Positions 46,216 through 58,795 of a stretch of DNA of 64,000 bases are shown here, in pieces. Below the pieces are notes generated by a model that was not told the origin of the DNA, searched no databases, and saw only the letters and a program-made list of their open reading frames with translations. The DNA is taken from positions 5,194,417-5,258,416 of the forward strand of contig OW203997.1 of the NCBI GenBank assembly GCA_934047225.1, written 5' to 3'. Source of the stretch: Ypsolopha sequella (lineage: Eukaryota; Arthropoda; Insecta; Lepidoptera; Ypsolophidae). Both the position numbers and the translations under genes were made by a program. The stretch's first letter is position 1; every line of letters begins with the position of its first letter.

Positions 46216-46983
46216 CTGAAAAGACAGACCAAAATTTTCAAAATTTTAGTTTTGGCCTCAGTACAGCACTTGTATGGTAATGAAATGGTTAATTTAAAAT
46301 TCCGCAAATATATTCAGTGTGCAGACCAAGTACAGGTACGCTTTTTTATTACTTTATTATTAATATCGATACAATCATATTCTGTCGCCTGTCTTATAGG
46401 TGGGTAGACAAGGACTACAGAATACATCAGACATTACATCAATATGTAGATATTTTGCTCTATTTTACAATTTCTTTCACGTTTAATAATTAACTACTTT
46501 ATTGTTACGGTTCCGTGCCACAAAATGAAGAACGAAACTTAAACAATGTGCTAAAAATAAAATCACATTGAAACTCGACGCAAAAAAAGTAATTGCCATA
46601 GACAATACAGCCCATCGTCTATGGTTATTGCACTTTACATAATAAATTTCATACAAATTTTAACACTCGCAAGGGAATCAAAACCAATAAAACTCATCTA
46701 CTAAAAAACGTTAATCTGGAAAAAGGTCCCAAAAATATTATTGTTGTGTTTCATTTCCTAGGATTTTCGTGGGAGTCGTTCCTCTCCTTATTTTGCAGAT
46801 TCTTGGTTTAATCCGAGACAAGAGATCTCAGCTACATTTTTGAATAAAACACCTTTTACATTTCACAACTCTTGTCATCGACAATTTTTATTATTTTTTT
46901 AAAAGCTTCGTTCACAAATCAACTAGTCTTCGTTCCGAAATCTGAACATCTATGCTGATTTATCAAAAAAGTATCAACTTGAT

Positions 46984-47475
46984 AATAGAATAGAATAGAA
47001 AATCGTTTATTTACTGTCACAATCACACACAACTCAGAAAAAGAAGACAAAAAACAAAATTAACAGTACATGAAGAAAACTTCACTCAAAAATTAAAACA
47101 AAATAATTTAACACGAAATAACACTTATCATTATCAAACATTAAACAGAACAAAAACAGTACATGTACTTAATCTACTAAGCACGCAAAAAGATTCTGAC
47201 TCAGCATAGTTTTGCAGACGGGTCTGCAACGCTGGTTATTCTGCCAGCCAGCCGCGGTGAATAAGACCCGTTGGTTTCATGGTTAATAGTAACAGGACTC
47301 CAAAAAGTGCCAATTTTTTTGCGGTAGTGCCTTATCCAGCACGCTGTAGGACCAGGACCCTGTGTAGACCAATAACAATCATCCATCATTTGATTCCCAT
47401 AACAAGTTGTTATCGCTTCTTTGCCCATTTGGTTAAATATAATTTGCAGACTTCCACTCAATTTCTCTGCAAGCC
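46984..47475 (-). mobile_element. Non-LTR element 3' part with TTCTA-repeat tail
   Basis: On the minus strand the sequence runs from an 86-codon open stretch (ending LAGRITSVADPSAKLC) through an AT-rich 3' region to a tail built of TTCTA repeats (plus AATAGAATAGAATAG at 46984-46999), typical of some LINE/SINE families. Class not determined. Confidence 0.5.
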
Positions 47476-47479
47476 GTGA

Positions 47480-49677
47480 GCAGTAATTTTAGCTTAGCGA
47501 CTAAACCTGCAACCATTAACATTTTAAACCCCGATTCTGAAGCTTTCGAGAATATCTGTTATACTTTTGAGGAAAAGGATTTTTTATTTTTTCATAGAAC
47601 TTCCTAAAAGCCCTTCAGACTAAATATAAAATCAAGACGTTGTTTACTCTTTGTGAAGTAGGCCAAAAGTGAGACAGTTTCGTGTCTGTACACGTTTTGA
47701 AACTCACACATGCGTTTTTACTATGCAACAGCACTCAATAGCTGCACACATGTTTACAAGACTGGCCTAACTTCTATGTTGACAGCGCTCCGTCTTGAAT
47801 TTTTATTTGTTTTGAAAAACAAAAACACACTTAGAACGTTTCAATCTGTGAAATTATTTGCGTAATTTTTTTTTTTTGTTACTTTTGTTTGTTGCCACCG
47901 GTTTTTACCAATTGTTTATTTTGTAAGTATTTGCATAGAGTTGGTTTTGAAAATAGGCCTCAACTGAAAATCAGGACCCTTTTCACTACCACAGCACTTT
48001 TAAGTACTTATTTTCATTCTTCATGTTGTTTTCTTTTTTATATTGTAAAATGTATTATTTTTTGTTGTGTATAATGCTGTGGAAATGAAATAAAGAAGTT
48101 TTCACCATAAGTCCACAGTGATGATTATATTTAACCAATTGTTTAAATTATTAACGCGATGTGCATGGGCTACAATGGTGAAGAATTGATGTCACGAGTT
48201 TTTTGTAAAGAAAATATCAACAATATACAGCTAGATAACAGGTCAGCGCGTAAAAAGCGGCCCGACAAATTAATAAGAGCCCACTTGCAGAGCAGAGTGA
48301 GCTCTTATATGGATTTAGTTCGTTAGTGACAGCGCCAATATAAGCACGTGTGGCCATACCTCAATGGTCAATATGCTATAAAATACTGCCTAAAAATTTA
48401 AATAGAGGTAATAGAATTACTACTGGTGTACTGATAATTACTGATAGAATTTACGAATACTTTCGGTAAATTTCAATAACTTTCTGTTTGTATTGTAAAT
48501 CTGTAATGGCACGTTAAATGTTTCTGAGCCAACGCACGCGCCTACTTCATAAACTTTGGTTCCAATTTACTCAAAAGTTTGTGCTTATGGATTTTTTTCT
48601 TTAATTACGAAGTAATTAAGTTGGATTTTCAAGAAACCGTTCTTGTACATGTTTAAAAATCTGCATGAAACTTGACCGTTTCTTGCCATCTTGTGACATA
48701 ATGTTTGATGTGAATACGAACAATACTGCACCTTGTCGTAAGCACTTAATGCTTAAAATAGGTTGAATATACAAAAAGTGTTCGACGTTTTCGCGTATTT
48801 AGTAGTTTGAGAAGCTATAGACGTATATGTAAGCAGCCCCAACATATCGCTTTGTTTTTGTTCCTGACATGTTATCTACGTGCATATTGTTGATCGAAGA
48901 GTATGAAAGATAATAACAACGGACGGAAGTCCCTTCTCCCGGCGTTGTCAAAATGCACGCAGCATATGCTAATAAATAATAATAAGTTTAATGACATTGT
49001 TAAATCATTTTAACATGCAATTACAAGGGTAATTACCCTTATTGCTAACCAATACGTTAACTATGAGGCATATTCCCTTATAAATTGTGCCCAAACCCAC
49101 CCTTATAAGCGATAACATGACCTTTATAAGGGCATATATTTTGGCTTTAATGACGATAATAATGCTAATGTTTGCTACTTGGGATGCGATGAGGCGAACT
49201 GTGAGACTGGAGCTTAGAGCATGATTGGAGGCGGTAGTTCTCGTCCGAGTTTCACGCGTGCCGGTCTCACTTGAGCTTGATGATTATGATCATAAGCTCG
49301 ACCTATGCCTTACGGTAGTAGTAGTAGCCGCCAACGACCTTGATTCGACCTCTGTCGGTACAAATATCGACAGAAACTATATTGAAATAACGTTAGTTAA
49401 GCAATGTTTTTGTTATATTTTAGTGTAAGAACCGTAGAAATACCATAGTGGTTTCAAAGATATACTTAACCTATTTTACAAAATTTTAGTCTAAAAACAG
49501 CTTGAAATTGAATGATATTTTCATGCTGTTTCTTATACGCGATGATAATTTCCTAAAGTATAGTTGTTCTTTATAGTTTAACTATCAATATATTTTTTAA
49601 TGTTTATTAAACATACCATTTAAGAGAATTAACCTTATCGATAGTGTTATTTCCGGATGACGCTGGGAAAAGGCACC
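47480..49677. other. No gene or repeat supported
   Basis: Contains GC-richer, apparently non-repetitive sequence at 48890-49430 with the palindrome GGTAATTACC (49029-49038). A 67-codon frame at 49225 has no recognisable feature. Confidence 0.45.
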
Positions 49678-50102
49678 TTAAGGCGATATGTAAAAGTTCT
49701 AGCGTCCTTGTTACTCCATATGCGAAAAAACCCTCAGTGCGAGAGGGACGGATTCGTGGAAAAGTAGCAAAAAGTCGGTTTTTTATTAATATAAAATGCA
49801 CTGAAAATACTATCAAAATTTTGTTTAACCAGGTCCTAGATACTGTTAAAACCCAACTAATAAAATATAATTGCAGTCTATATGTCATTCTAAATTGTCA
49901 AACCAGGAGAATTGGTGTCGATAAAGACCTCATTTCAATAAATACTTCTATCGAGCCGAAATCCTCAAATGGCGTTTCTGTTTTAACAGATCCCTAGAGA
50001 AAGATTTTAAAAATAATATCCTATTTTATCAAAATTATACATTATATACCGAAGTAGATATAGAAGTTCTAAAAGTGTAAATTTTTTTCCGTAGCGCCTT
50101 AA
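49678..50102. mobile_element. TTAA/GGCG MITE (family A), uninterrupted copy
   Basis: Runs from TTAAGGCGATATG to CCGTAGCGCCTTAA. It has the same internal landmarks as the split copy (GAGGGACGGATTCGTGGAAA; CTATCGAGCCGAA; AACAGATCCCTAGA). TTAA at both ends suggests piggyBac-type target choice. It serves as a reference for the split copy. Confidence 0.8.
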
Positions 50103-50449
50103 ATACACAGATGTTGAAGTGGGTTTAATCTTTTTTCTATTTATTATTTCTAAAACAGACGATGACAGTTTTTTATCTATTCCAGACGCGGTGGGAATCT
50201 GATATAACATATAGAGAGAGGGGTTGAAAATGGCGATGCGTTAGATTGTTTTGTTGTTTACGCAATTTTCGAATTAATTATGAAATTTTTACTATTTACT
50301 ATTCAATAAAAAATATACCAACATAAGTTTTGTGATTTAGAATTTGAAATTTTATGGTATATTGTTAGCTTTGAAATAAACGTTTTTTTTAAGCGTCGAA
50401 GCATGCTTCATTGTTTTTTGAGTTCCGAGTGAAAATAAAAAAATTGTAT

Positions 50450-50727
50450 AGTCACGACATGAATCCCAGAGGGGGTGACACAGGTGTTCCAAGTATGAAC
50501 TGTGAAATGTTAGTACACCCACGTTTCACCGACGATTATTCCGTCCCAACGTGGTGGGTGGTAATCCCTATCGCCGTACTTCGGGCACAAAAATGCGCTT
50601 TTTAGGGCATGCAGGTTTCCTTACGATGTTTTTCCATCACCGTTCAGCAAGTGGTAATTAAGAACAAAATACACATAAATTCCGAAAAACTCACTGGTGC
50701 ATGCCCGACCGGGGATCGAACCTGAAT
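50450..50727 (-). mobile_element. tRNA-derived SINE, head-truncated copy
   Basis: Shares GTCACGACATGAATCCC, CCCTATCGCCGTACTTCGGG and GGGCATGCAGGTTT with the copy at 7.9 kb. Box B survives (GGGGATCGAACC on plus) but box A is lost. Confidence 0.7.
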
Positions 50728-51139
50728 TTTTTTGTGAAAATGTTTTCGGTTTGATAAATACTCGTACACTGCTCTAAATAAACTTTTTTTACTTGTTTCA
50801 TATATTAACATCACCTTATTGTTCAGTATTAATAACCAAAGAACCCTTTTCGAGCCTCTACTCAGCGTAACTAACTTATTAGCAATAGGTATCAAATAGG
50901 AGCTGGACAAAAAAGAAAAAATCACCATAGGAAAGTTTTATTTAGGGATCCGTATAAGAAGTAACGTCGAACTGCAATCCACAGGAATGCCTGAATCAGG
51001 TCGACTACCGTTAAATAGCAAGGACGTGCAGTACCCTGGACTGGTTCCTGGAATCCATGCTCAATAAACAAGGACTTTGATATACGAGCTGGCTGCTATT
51101 CGCGGAGCCTTCTTCATTTACTTCGTTAATGGCCAGTAA

Positions 51140-51306
51140 AGCCGATTCTGGAGGCTTTAATTTTAGTTTTAGTGCTGTCTAAACTAAACTTTCTTCATTG
51201 CGAAATAGTTCTTAAGGGTTAGGAACAAAAGCTAAATTAGTTTGGCAAAATTCAAGTTTTGACAGCACTTAAACTAAAATTAAAGCCTTCAGAATCGGCT
51301 TTATAA
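51140..51306. mobile_element. Foldback element with AAGCCGATTCTG ends
   Basis: AAAGCCGATTCTGGAGGCTT and TAGTTTTAGTGCTGTC are mirrored by GACAGCACTTAAACTA and AAGCCTTCAGAATCGGCTTT. A half copy occurs at 63770-63822. Confidence 0.75.
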
Positions 51307-51389
51307 GGTACCTAAAGTCCATTACTTGTTATCCCTTGAAAATGGTGTAATTTCGGTCAGGAAACATATTGTAAAATAAACCCACCATG

Positions 51390-51690
51390 TGTAAAAGGGG
51401 CCGAGTGCAGTTGAAGATTATCGGTTTCGCCAAAAAAACGATTAAAATCAAATTGGGTGCAGAGGTTTATGGAAGTTCCTTCAGCCATAACTGGAATAAT
51501 GTACAACATTCTTTACTCGTTAAAAAAGAAAGGTTGTTAAGGTTAAGATCTGTAGAACTTGGCAAGTTTTCACTAAAGTTTTAACGGTTACATTAAACAT
51601 GCAAATAATTGGCTATGAAAACTTGCCAAGTTCTATATATTCAGTAGCAAGGACCCTAACAAACTGTCATTGTATACGCTCAATGACATA
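51390..51690. mobile_element. Repeat family G, copy 1
   Basis: Inverted AACTTGGCAAGTTTTCA and GAAAACTTGCCAAGTTC, followed by AGTAGCAAGGACCCTAACAA. It is related to 55160-55440. Confidence 0.6.
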
Positions 51691-52229
51691 CCTCATTGGC
51701 AAATTTCAAGTGGTCTGGGTGAGTGAGTCAGTCAGTGATAAAAATTGTGATTTTTGGACGTCAAGCACTGTGAAAATTTCATTTATGAAATTTAGAATTT
51801 TAGATAGTTGAAGAGACCTTAATATTTACGCAAATGTGAAACTTTGTAGTTCTAATAGATTTTTAGTCATGGGCGGACTAATAGTACCTCGAAATGGTTT
51901 ATTTAATGACAACTGAACCGCCTGTAATCACTCTCTTGGTATACGGCGTCTCACGAGGTCATGCCGTAGAACACAACGACACATAGCAGCATGGTGTCGT
52001 CAAAAGGATGAAGAAAAGCCACGGCCAAAACCAACCACTTTCATTTAATTTCATTTATTTAATTCATTTAATATTCACCCTTAGAAACTAAAATACTGTG
52101 TACAAAGTTAAATTAAAAATAATGACAAAAAAATGTACAATCACAAAACATGTTATTAAATACAAAAATAAATATAAAGCAAAAAATAAAACATAAATGC
52201 ATTCATATTAATGTCAACAAATTAAAACA

Positions 52230-52499
52230 TTACAATTCGTCTACTTCGTAAAAGCACTTTTCCAATAGGAACTGTCGTAGCTTCGTTTTGAACAAAGTGT
52301 AGCTTGTAATAACCTTTAACTCAAATGGCAACTTGTTAAATAGAGCAATTGATTGATACCTTGTTGAATGCTTAAAAATATCTAACTTAGGAAAAAAATT
52401 ACTTGGCATGTCCTTACGCCGAGAGGCCAGCCTTAATTCCCGTTCTTTTGCAGTCTCAAACTTACTACGGTATTTAACAAAATTTGTGAGAAGTACTAA
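52230..52499 (-). pseudogene. LINE polyprotein C-terminal fragment
   Basis: 90 codons are open without a start Met: NFVKYRSKFETAKERELRLA, then NFFPKLDIFKHSTRYQSIAL and FNKLPFELKVITSYTLFKTK, ending FYEVDEL and a stop. The Y..IALFN.LP.E......FK..L pattern is the usual end of non-LTR RT proteins. It is cut at its 5' side by a foldback MITE; an AT-rich 3' region runs left to about 52035. Confidence 0.65.
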
Positions 52500-52501
52500 T
52501 A

Positions 52502-52768
52502 TACAACGGGTAACAGAAAAGTGTTACCATATTTAAAGAGCTTATTCATTCAATGGTATAGAACAATTTTTACTATGGAACAAATCCTGTATATCGAAAA
52601 AAAAATACTTTTCATTCATAGGAAAATGCAATGCCACTCGGCCGAAATGTATGAAAGGGCAGATTTTTTTTTTGAGCTTTGTCGGTTGACTCCATAGTAA
52701 AAGTTGTTCTAAACCATTGACTGAATAAGTTCTTCAAATATGGTTACACCTTTTTGTTACACAATGTA
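52502..52768. mobile_element. Foldback MITE, TACAACG family, copy 3
   Basis: The most diverged of three copies (TACAACGGGTAACAG; CTTTTTGTTACACAATGTA). It sits exactly where the LINE coding remnant at 52230-52499 stops being recognisable. Confidence 0.8.
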
Positions 52769-53006
52769 TAAAGTCTAGGGACTGTTAAAATTTAAAGTCG
52801 AACGAGCGAAATGAAAGAAAACGTGAAGGGATTTATCAGTTTGTTGAGTCTTGGTGTAACTGTCCATATTTCAGTTAACGCCATAAACGGGGAGGCTCTT
52901 TTAATGCACTTTAAAACCAATAAGACAACAATCCTACGACCAGTAATTGTCACCTGTAATCAAAACTTCGTTTCAGAATGATAGCTTTCCTAAATAACAA
53001 GTTTCT

Positions 53007-53297
53007 TTGATAACAATATCATTTCCCCGACAGTACCCAAAGAAACTCGTAACCCTGGACTTCCAGCGTTTCGTTATCTCATCAATACCTCACCTGTCGA
53101 TATCTGGTATCAAACACATTCGTTCAGCCCTGCGTCCCGTGCCGCCCACATGTGATATATTTTCTGAACTCAACGAGACTGGTTGGTTCACATTTGGATA
53201 TTCGGCCGAATTAGTTATTAATCTATATGCAGATCCGAATATTGAAGGCTTTTTCGAAAATATCCTATTAATGCTCAAGGCTACTCAAGGATTGTAA
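53007..53297 (+). CDS. Unrecognised ORF, possibly a terminal exon
   Basis: No family recognised. A frame of up to 96 codons has protein-like composition: YPKKLVTLDFQRFVISSIPH, then LSISGIKHIRSALRPVPPTC and DIFSELNETGWFTFGYSAEL, ending LLMLKATQGL and a stop. A possible acceptor (TTTCCCCGACAG) lies just before the TACCC codons, so it may start as an exon at 53033 rather than at the Met. It is followed within 45 bases by the Penelope remnant, so it could also be an uncharacterised part of a mobile element. Confidence 0.3.
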   Translation: MITISFPRQYPKKLVTLDFQRFVISSIPHLSISGIKHIRSALRPVPPTCDIFSELNETGWFTFGYSAELVINLYADPNIEGFFENILLMLKATQGL

Positions 53298-53339
53298 ACC
53301 AGCTTTTTATACGAAAAATCTACTAAAAAGTGTATATGG

Positions 53340-53630
53340 TACATCCCACTTCAACTATACAGAAGAGTGGCATATACAAATTGTCATGCAAAGACTGCGA
53401 CAAAGAATATTATCAGTCAAACTGGTAGGTCATTTAAGACGAGAATTAAAGAACATGTGTGTTGTTGGCGCCGAAACAAAACTAATTCTAACTTTGCCGA
53501 GCATCTCGTATCTGAGAATCATTCCACTGATAAAAATCAAAATTTTAAAGACTTGCATATCTGTCAAAAAGGTAGAAAAATGAATGCAAAAAACTTTAGA
53601 AATAAACAAATTGTAAAACTGTTATGAAAA
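53340..53630 (+). pseudogene. Penelope-like GIY-YIG endonuclease remnant (frameshifted)
   Basis: First frame: SGIYKLSCKDCDKEYY. After a frameshift near 53415, the next frame gives SQTGRSFKTRIKEHVCCWRR, then NSNFAEHLVSENHSTD and KDLHICQKGRKMN. This is the G-I-Y ... Y-I-G-Q-T-G-R-SF..R..EH ... FAEHL ... LH arrangement of the GIY-YIG domain that ends Penelope-like retroelement proteins. The YIG part is damaged at the frameshift. No RT domain was recognised upstream. Confidence 0.75.
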
Positions 53631-54294
53631 TTGTGTAATTAACCAACAATTAGATATTAATAATTAGCCTCTTATACCATACTTCAAATAATGTCGTTAG
53701 CAGGTTTTGCATGACTATATTCGTATTATCTTAAAATTTGACATTAATTTTCAATTTCTAAATAATTTCTCTATTATAATGAAATTTTATTATACAATTT
53801 TAAATTTACATATATAAAAATAACATTATAATCTTATTTAGTTTAAACTATGATCTTGTGTCTTATTAATTGAATCCTTAGCTACGACATACTAAATTCT
53901 ACTCTAATGTTAATTTTTTGATGATACTGGTATCCCCGCAAAACCCAAGTTTTGGTGATTTACCCGCTTATTTTTTATCATTCTGTAAACAACATTGTTT
54001 GTTTATAGCACGTAGTTTTCGTTTTTAAGACTTAAAAAGCCCGTGAAACTGTATTAATATTCGAAACCGCGGTTGGATCTACCTACGTGGTGTGAGGAAA
54101 TGAAAAATAATAGTGAAACTGTGTACAAGAGTTTCTCTCCAAGAAGAAAAATGTATATACTTATTCAATCAAATCAATTGAATTTACTATTCATTAATTT
54201 ATTACATTGCATTTTAATATCAATTTTATATTTTTTGCGTGCAATGGTTTTACGCTTCGCTATAATCGCGCCTGATGAAAAGCGTCGAAGACCT

Positions 54295-54480
54295 AGGATG
54301 ACGCGCGTTTGCCCAGAAACTTGAAGAGTAACAGCAGGTGAGGCATTAATTTCGAGGGACTTCCACAAAAATCTACAGAAGTTGGTAACGGACGAATGAC
54401 TGATACTATTCTTCTGCCTGTAAACACAACCCGCTTTAAAATTATACTTAATAACCATAGTACGTGACAAGGTGGCAGTG
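54295..54480 (-). repeat. Dispersed repeat H, minus copy
   Basis: GGGACTTCCACAAAAATCTA and AGTTGGTAACGGACGAATGA, mirror of the 31-kb copy. Confidence 0.6.
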
Positions 54481-55159
54481 CGGTGTCATACATGCCAGTA
54501 TGTACTCGCCCACTACTATACTCAATAAACAAGTCATTTTAGTCGCTACAAAGCCAAAAACTAGAGACAGTACCCGTCTATACTACAATCATAATCTTTC
54601 AACATGGAGCCAACCCTCAAAGTACGGAAAAAATATCAGTATTTTCTATGGTATCAAACACATATACCAACATTTTTCCATTAATTCAGTTGAAGAACAA
54701 CACAGCCGAACAAGTTGCATGATACTATTTTAAAACCGAATTCAGACTTATAACAAATGTAAACAAGCCTTGGGCCTGTCGATTTATGTTTCTGGGTCCG
54801 AGATAACGAATATAATCGATTGTGAATTCAAACCTAAAACCATAATAGCAAGACCAAATGAACATTCAAATAACACCTTTATTCCTACTATATACAATAC
54901 CGTGAAGCTTGGTAATCTGTAAAGAAGTGATAACTATCTAATGTCCAAAGCTATTGGGCACTTTATCTTGGTCAGTCAATACTAAGGAGCGGTGGAATAA
55001 GATAACATTGTGGCAATTAGAAATACGCATTGAATACTGAGACAATAATCATTTGAATATAAATAAGGTAATTTTGGTAGTTCTTCTTAACAAAAATAAC
55101 TTAGAAACTTTTCGCATAGAGGTAATTCATTGAGCATTTGCAAAGAAAATGTCTGAATT

Positions 55160-55440
55160 AACAATATTTGATTTCCAACCGCGAACTTACTGTCATAATG
55201 GTTAAACTCTTCACTTGGACAAAGGCTATAAGCTTATTCCCTGTGAACGGACAGTTTCCTGAGGACATATTCGCTATTATATTCAAAACGTTCTTCTTAT
55301 TTTTAAATGCTACTGAAAATGCAGAACTTGGAAAGTTTTCAGGAAATCCATAGTCAATTATTTCCATGTATGATGAAACTTTAGCTATGAATTGTCCCAA
55401 GTTTTACATTTTCAGTAACAAGGACCCTAACAAACTTTAA
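55160..55440. mobile_element. Repeat family G, copy 2
   Basis: AGAACTTGGAAAGTTTTCAG at the centre and AGTAACAAGGACCCTAACAA at the right end match copy 1. Confidence 0.6.
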
Positions 55441-56340
55441 TTTAATAATAATAATAATATTAATCTTTATTTATTCAGATAACCAAGCTAAAATCCACCA
55501 TCTAACACAATACAAAACTTTTAAAAACGTAATATACAAATAAACTAAAACATAACAAACAAACTTTTTATTAATGAATACTAAATATAATAATACCATA
55601 ATACAAGCAAACAGTGTAAATTGATGTGACAAAATAGGCAGTATCTTAGTACCTATTTTATAAAACCAATAACCCCGTTTACTCAATGTTTTAGTATCGG
55701 GTAGACCATATTATAAATTGCTCGTATGGCATAGAAGTCATCAGTATGAGATTCCACAAACATACTACTCGCACCACAGTAGCTTTTAAAACAAATGAAG
55801 AACGTTGTAAATTCCTGCAGTTATAACATAGGCAATCTCCATGAAACTTTGCAACCGATTTGATATCAATCCTTTTTTGGGCAAATCCGACAACACATAA
55901 GTTGTCCTGTGAATAACTAGGTGAGAGACTATCAATGGGAGTCTAAGAAATACTGTTTTTCCGTTAACAGTTAAATGACTCAGCATCGTGATTATTTTAT
56001 AGCATCTGAATTTGTAACATGTCTACAAACTTCTTAAAAAAATTGTCCGTGGCATCAATAAATTGATTCATTTGGTTTCTCGTTTTATAACTCAACATAC
56101 ATTTATTTTAGGTTAGTATGACTAATTAATATCTTGCCAAGTAATTAATAAAAAATTAAATTGATCTTAAATTGTCATCAACAATTGTATTTATTTGCGT
56201 CTTATGGCAAGTGAGTTTGCGTTCAAAACAGAATGGAAGTTTGGTTAATCTTTTGATATCATCTCGGAAGGGAGGAGGAAAGGTAATAAATGATTTTTGG
56301 ACCATTCCAACCTATCAGTATAGAAATCACTTTTTTGACA

Positions 56341-56945
56341 CTTTTTTTTTTTTTTTTTAGTTTATTTATTCATAGTTAAATTTATTTACATATTTAAGAG
56401 TTTAAAGCCATCCGACTAAAACCACATGGTTTATGCGCGGTATGGCGAGTTCGCAGACTTTATGGTAAACTAACTAAACTAATTCTAACTTATATTATGT
56501 TATATAACATCACACAGCCACAGGCTGCTGATGTTGAAGAAAATAAAACTTTATGGCACTTTTTCGCTTTTTATTATTATTTAAGTTTTTTCGTCTATCT
56601 AATGTATGGGTAGGTATTTCATTTAGTATTAAAGGAAGCATGTACTCCCATGTTCTCATACCATACATATTATTATAGTTAGGTAGTTTATAAGTAGGTA
56701 GGTAAGTTAGGTTTCGTAAGTTCTTAGGCCTAGCTTTCTTAATAAGTTTATCTTCATTATCATATTCTTCACAAATAATAGCCATTTTTATTTTACTATA
56801 GATATTAACAATTTTACAGAAGTCAAATAAGCCTTTTTCGTCGCCATTGTATTTGTTTTTAATATTGTTAGGCACAATGACTTTTAATAATCTAAGTTGT
56901 AGTCTATAGATGTTGTCGATATAGCAATTCAAATTCGCTTCTGCA
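56341..56945 (-). mobile_element. 5'-truncated LINE with poly(A) tail
   Basis: The minus-strand frame 56932-56510 encodes 140 residues: IDNIYRLQLRLLKVIVPNN through MYGMRTWEYMLPLILNEIP, a typical C-terminal region after the RT domain of Jockey/CR1-like LINEs. The 3' side ends in a 17-base A tail (T run on plus, 56342-56358). The frame is intact but lacks RT and endonuclease, so it is dead on arrival. Confidence 0.75.
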
Positions 56946-57861
56946 TCAGCTCCAGCTCATCATATACACTCTAGAGGTAGTAACCACAAGACGTATAGGG
57001 TTGGGTCAGAATCGTTTTTTTTACAGTTGTAACCTATCAAAAGCAAACCCAGAAGTTAAACATCAATATCCTAATTTTCATTAAAACAGAATAAGACTTA
57101 CTAATTTTACTTGCTAAATTATAATATTTGATGCTTTGTAGTTGATGCCAGAATTATATTTTTAAACAAACAGTAAAAATATTTTTTTGTTTTTTAGACC
57201 AAAACTTCGAAAATACGGATTATTAAACCTAAATCTCGAAATGGTTTTCGAATTAACACACCTTTACATAATTTAATCTATGCCTGAGCAGCATCCATCA
57301 GATTACACAGGAAAAAAATTGAACACATACAAAAAGTTTTTATGCAAAAAGTTTCTGAGCAGCTAAATAATAAAACCAACATCACTAATGACGATCAAAC
57401 ATGAACTTTAATAACAAATTGAATCGACATAAGTAACGGCAATACTGATTTCATTGAGGCATCAATTAATTCTCACCAAAAAGAAAATGAGTAAAAAGCA
57501 AGAGAAGCTTTTCGGTTGGACTGGTTCCGTTGTAATTTTTTAGGAGCTGGCAGGTATCTATTTTGTAGTTCTAGAAAATACAATAAAAAAGTTTTACTTA
57601 TCTAATATAGAGATATGAAATTAGGTATATAAAACATTAACAATAAGTAAAAACATGGTATGATTGTGCTAAAAAGGACGTTGATTCAGCTTGTTCCACA
57701 AGAATGTGAGACGCTGTTATTCTGTCAACGTCTGTGTTTTCTCCGGCATACTGTAGTGGAACTAACGTATGAACTTCTGAGTTTACAGCATTTATTTATT
57801 CAGCTTGTTATAGAGTACCTTTAAAAATACTGTGACTTAGCTGACGAACAAATATTTTTTT

Positions 57862-58491
57862 CAATGCATGTGCTCGTAAAGGCCCACTTTTTACGCATCA
57901 AAACCGAGCAGAAAGTCGATTATTTTGCCCTATTATTATTATTTTTTTAAATTTATTTTCAATGGTTGGCTAACCTGCAGCCTTTCTTGTGTACCATAAA
58001 TGTCATACTTTTTTTCCACTGTTTAACGGCTCTGGATACAGTTCTTTTGAGCCAATTACAATTTAAAGTTCACAAAATTATATTTGGCCTTTTATTTGTA
58101 ATTATACATATATCACTTTAAATATAATTAATAAATAAAATACATTTTTTTAGCTTGAAATATATTTCGGCCCTTAGTGAGCCGTCATCAGTCATCTATA
58201 GCCCCACTAAGGGCCGCAATATATTTCAAGCTAAAAAAATGTATTTTATTTATTAATTATATTTAAAGTAATATATGTATAATTACAAATAAAAGGCCAA
58301 TAGAGGCAATATTATATATTTACAAAATTATATTTGTTTTATTTCCTCACACTATGCATTGAAAAACGTAGTGTGATACACGGGCGTAAGAGCAATAAAT
58401 TACTCGGTTACGTTTAAAACACTCGCTACGCTCGTGTTTTAAATCGTCCTCGTAATTTATTCCTTTGCGCCCTTGTAGCATAAACTACTAT
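57862..58491. repeat. Dispersed repeat C, copy 3, split by a foldback MITE
   Basis: Interrupted at about 58087 by the element at 58087-58320 and resumes with ACAAAATTATATTTG duplicated. The remaining parts match copies 1 and 2. Confidence 0.8.
58087..58320. mobile_element. Foldback MITE nested in repeat C
   Basis: GGCCTTTTATTTGTAATTAT through TTTTTTTAGCTTGAAATATA is mirrored by TTTCAAGCTAAAAAAATGTA through AAATAAAAGGCC. The hairpin tip has GGCCCTTAGTGAGCCGTCAT. The flanking ACAAAATTATATTTG (15 bases) occurs on both sides. Confidence 0.85.
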
Positions 58492-58654
58492 TAAAGCAAA
58501 CTTTGATTTGAGGAACCAACCCAACTTAATACTAGCTATAACCAGACAGAAGAGCGTTATTAAAGATGGCGTCTAAAACGTTTCAAAATACAAAACATCA
58601 TTGTACATAATCGCTATTTATGTCAAGATAATAATAATAAACAATATTATTAGA

Positions 58655-58795
58655 GTGCATTACAAACCAGAAAAGATTAATCAGAAACAAATCCAAAGAA
58701 AAGAATTTGAAAAAATTCCCCGGGCCAGGATTCGAACCTGCGACCTCTTGTTATCAAGACAAGCGCGCTACCAATTGTGCCAATACTAATAATTA
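58655..58795 (-). mobile_element. tRNA-derived SINE head (single copy form)
   Basis: The minus strand reads TGGCACAATTGGTAGCGCG, anticodon stem CTTGT/ACAAG with loop CTTGATA (UGA position), T-arm GCAGG-TTCGAAT-CCTGG and CCCGGGG, then a tail through TTTGTTTCTGATTAATC. The 5' acceptor strand is missing, so it is not a working tRNA. Confidence 0.7.
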
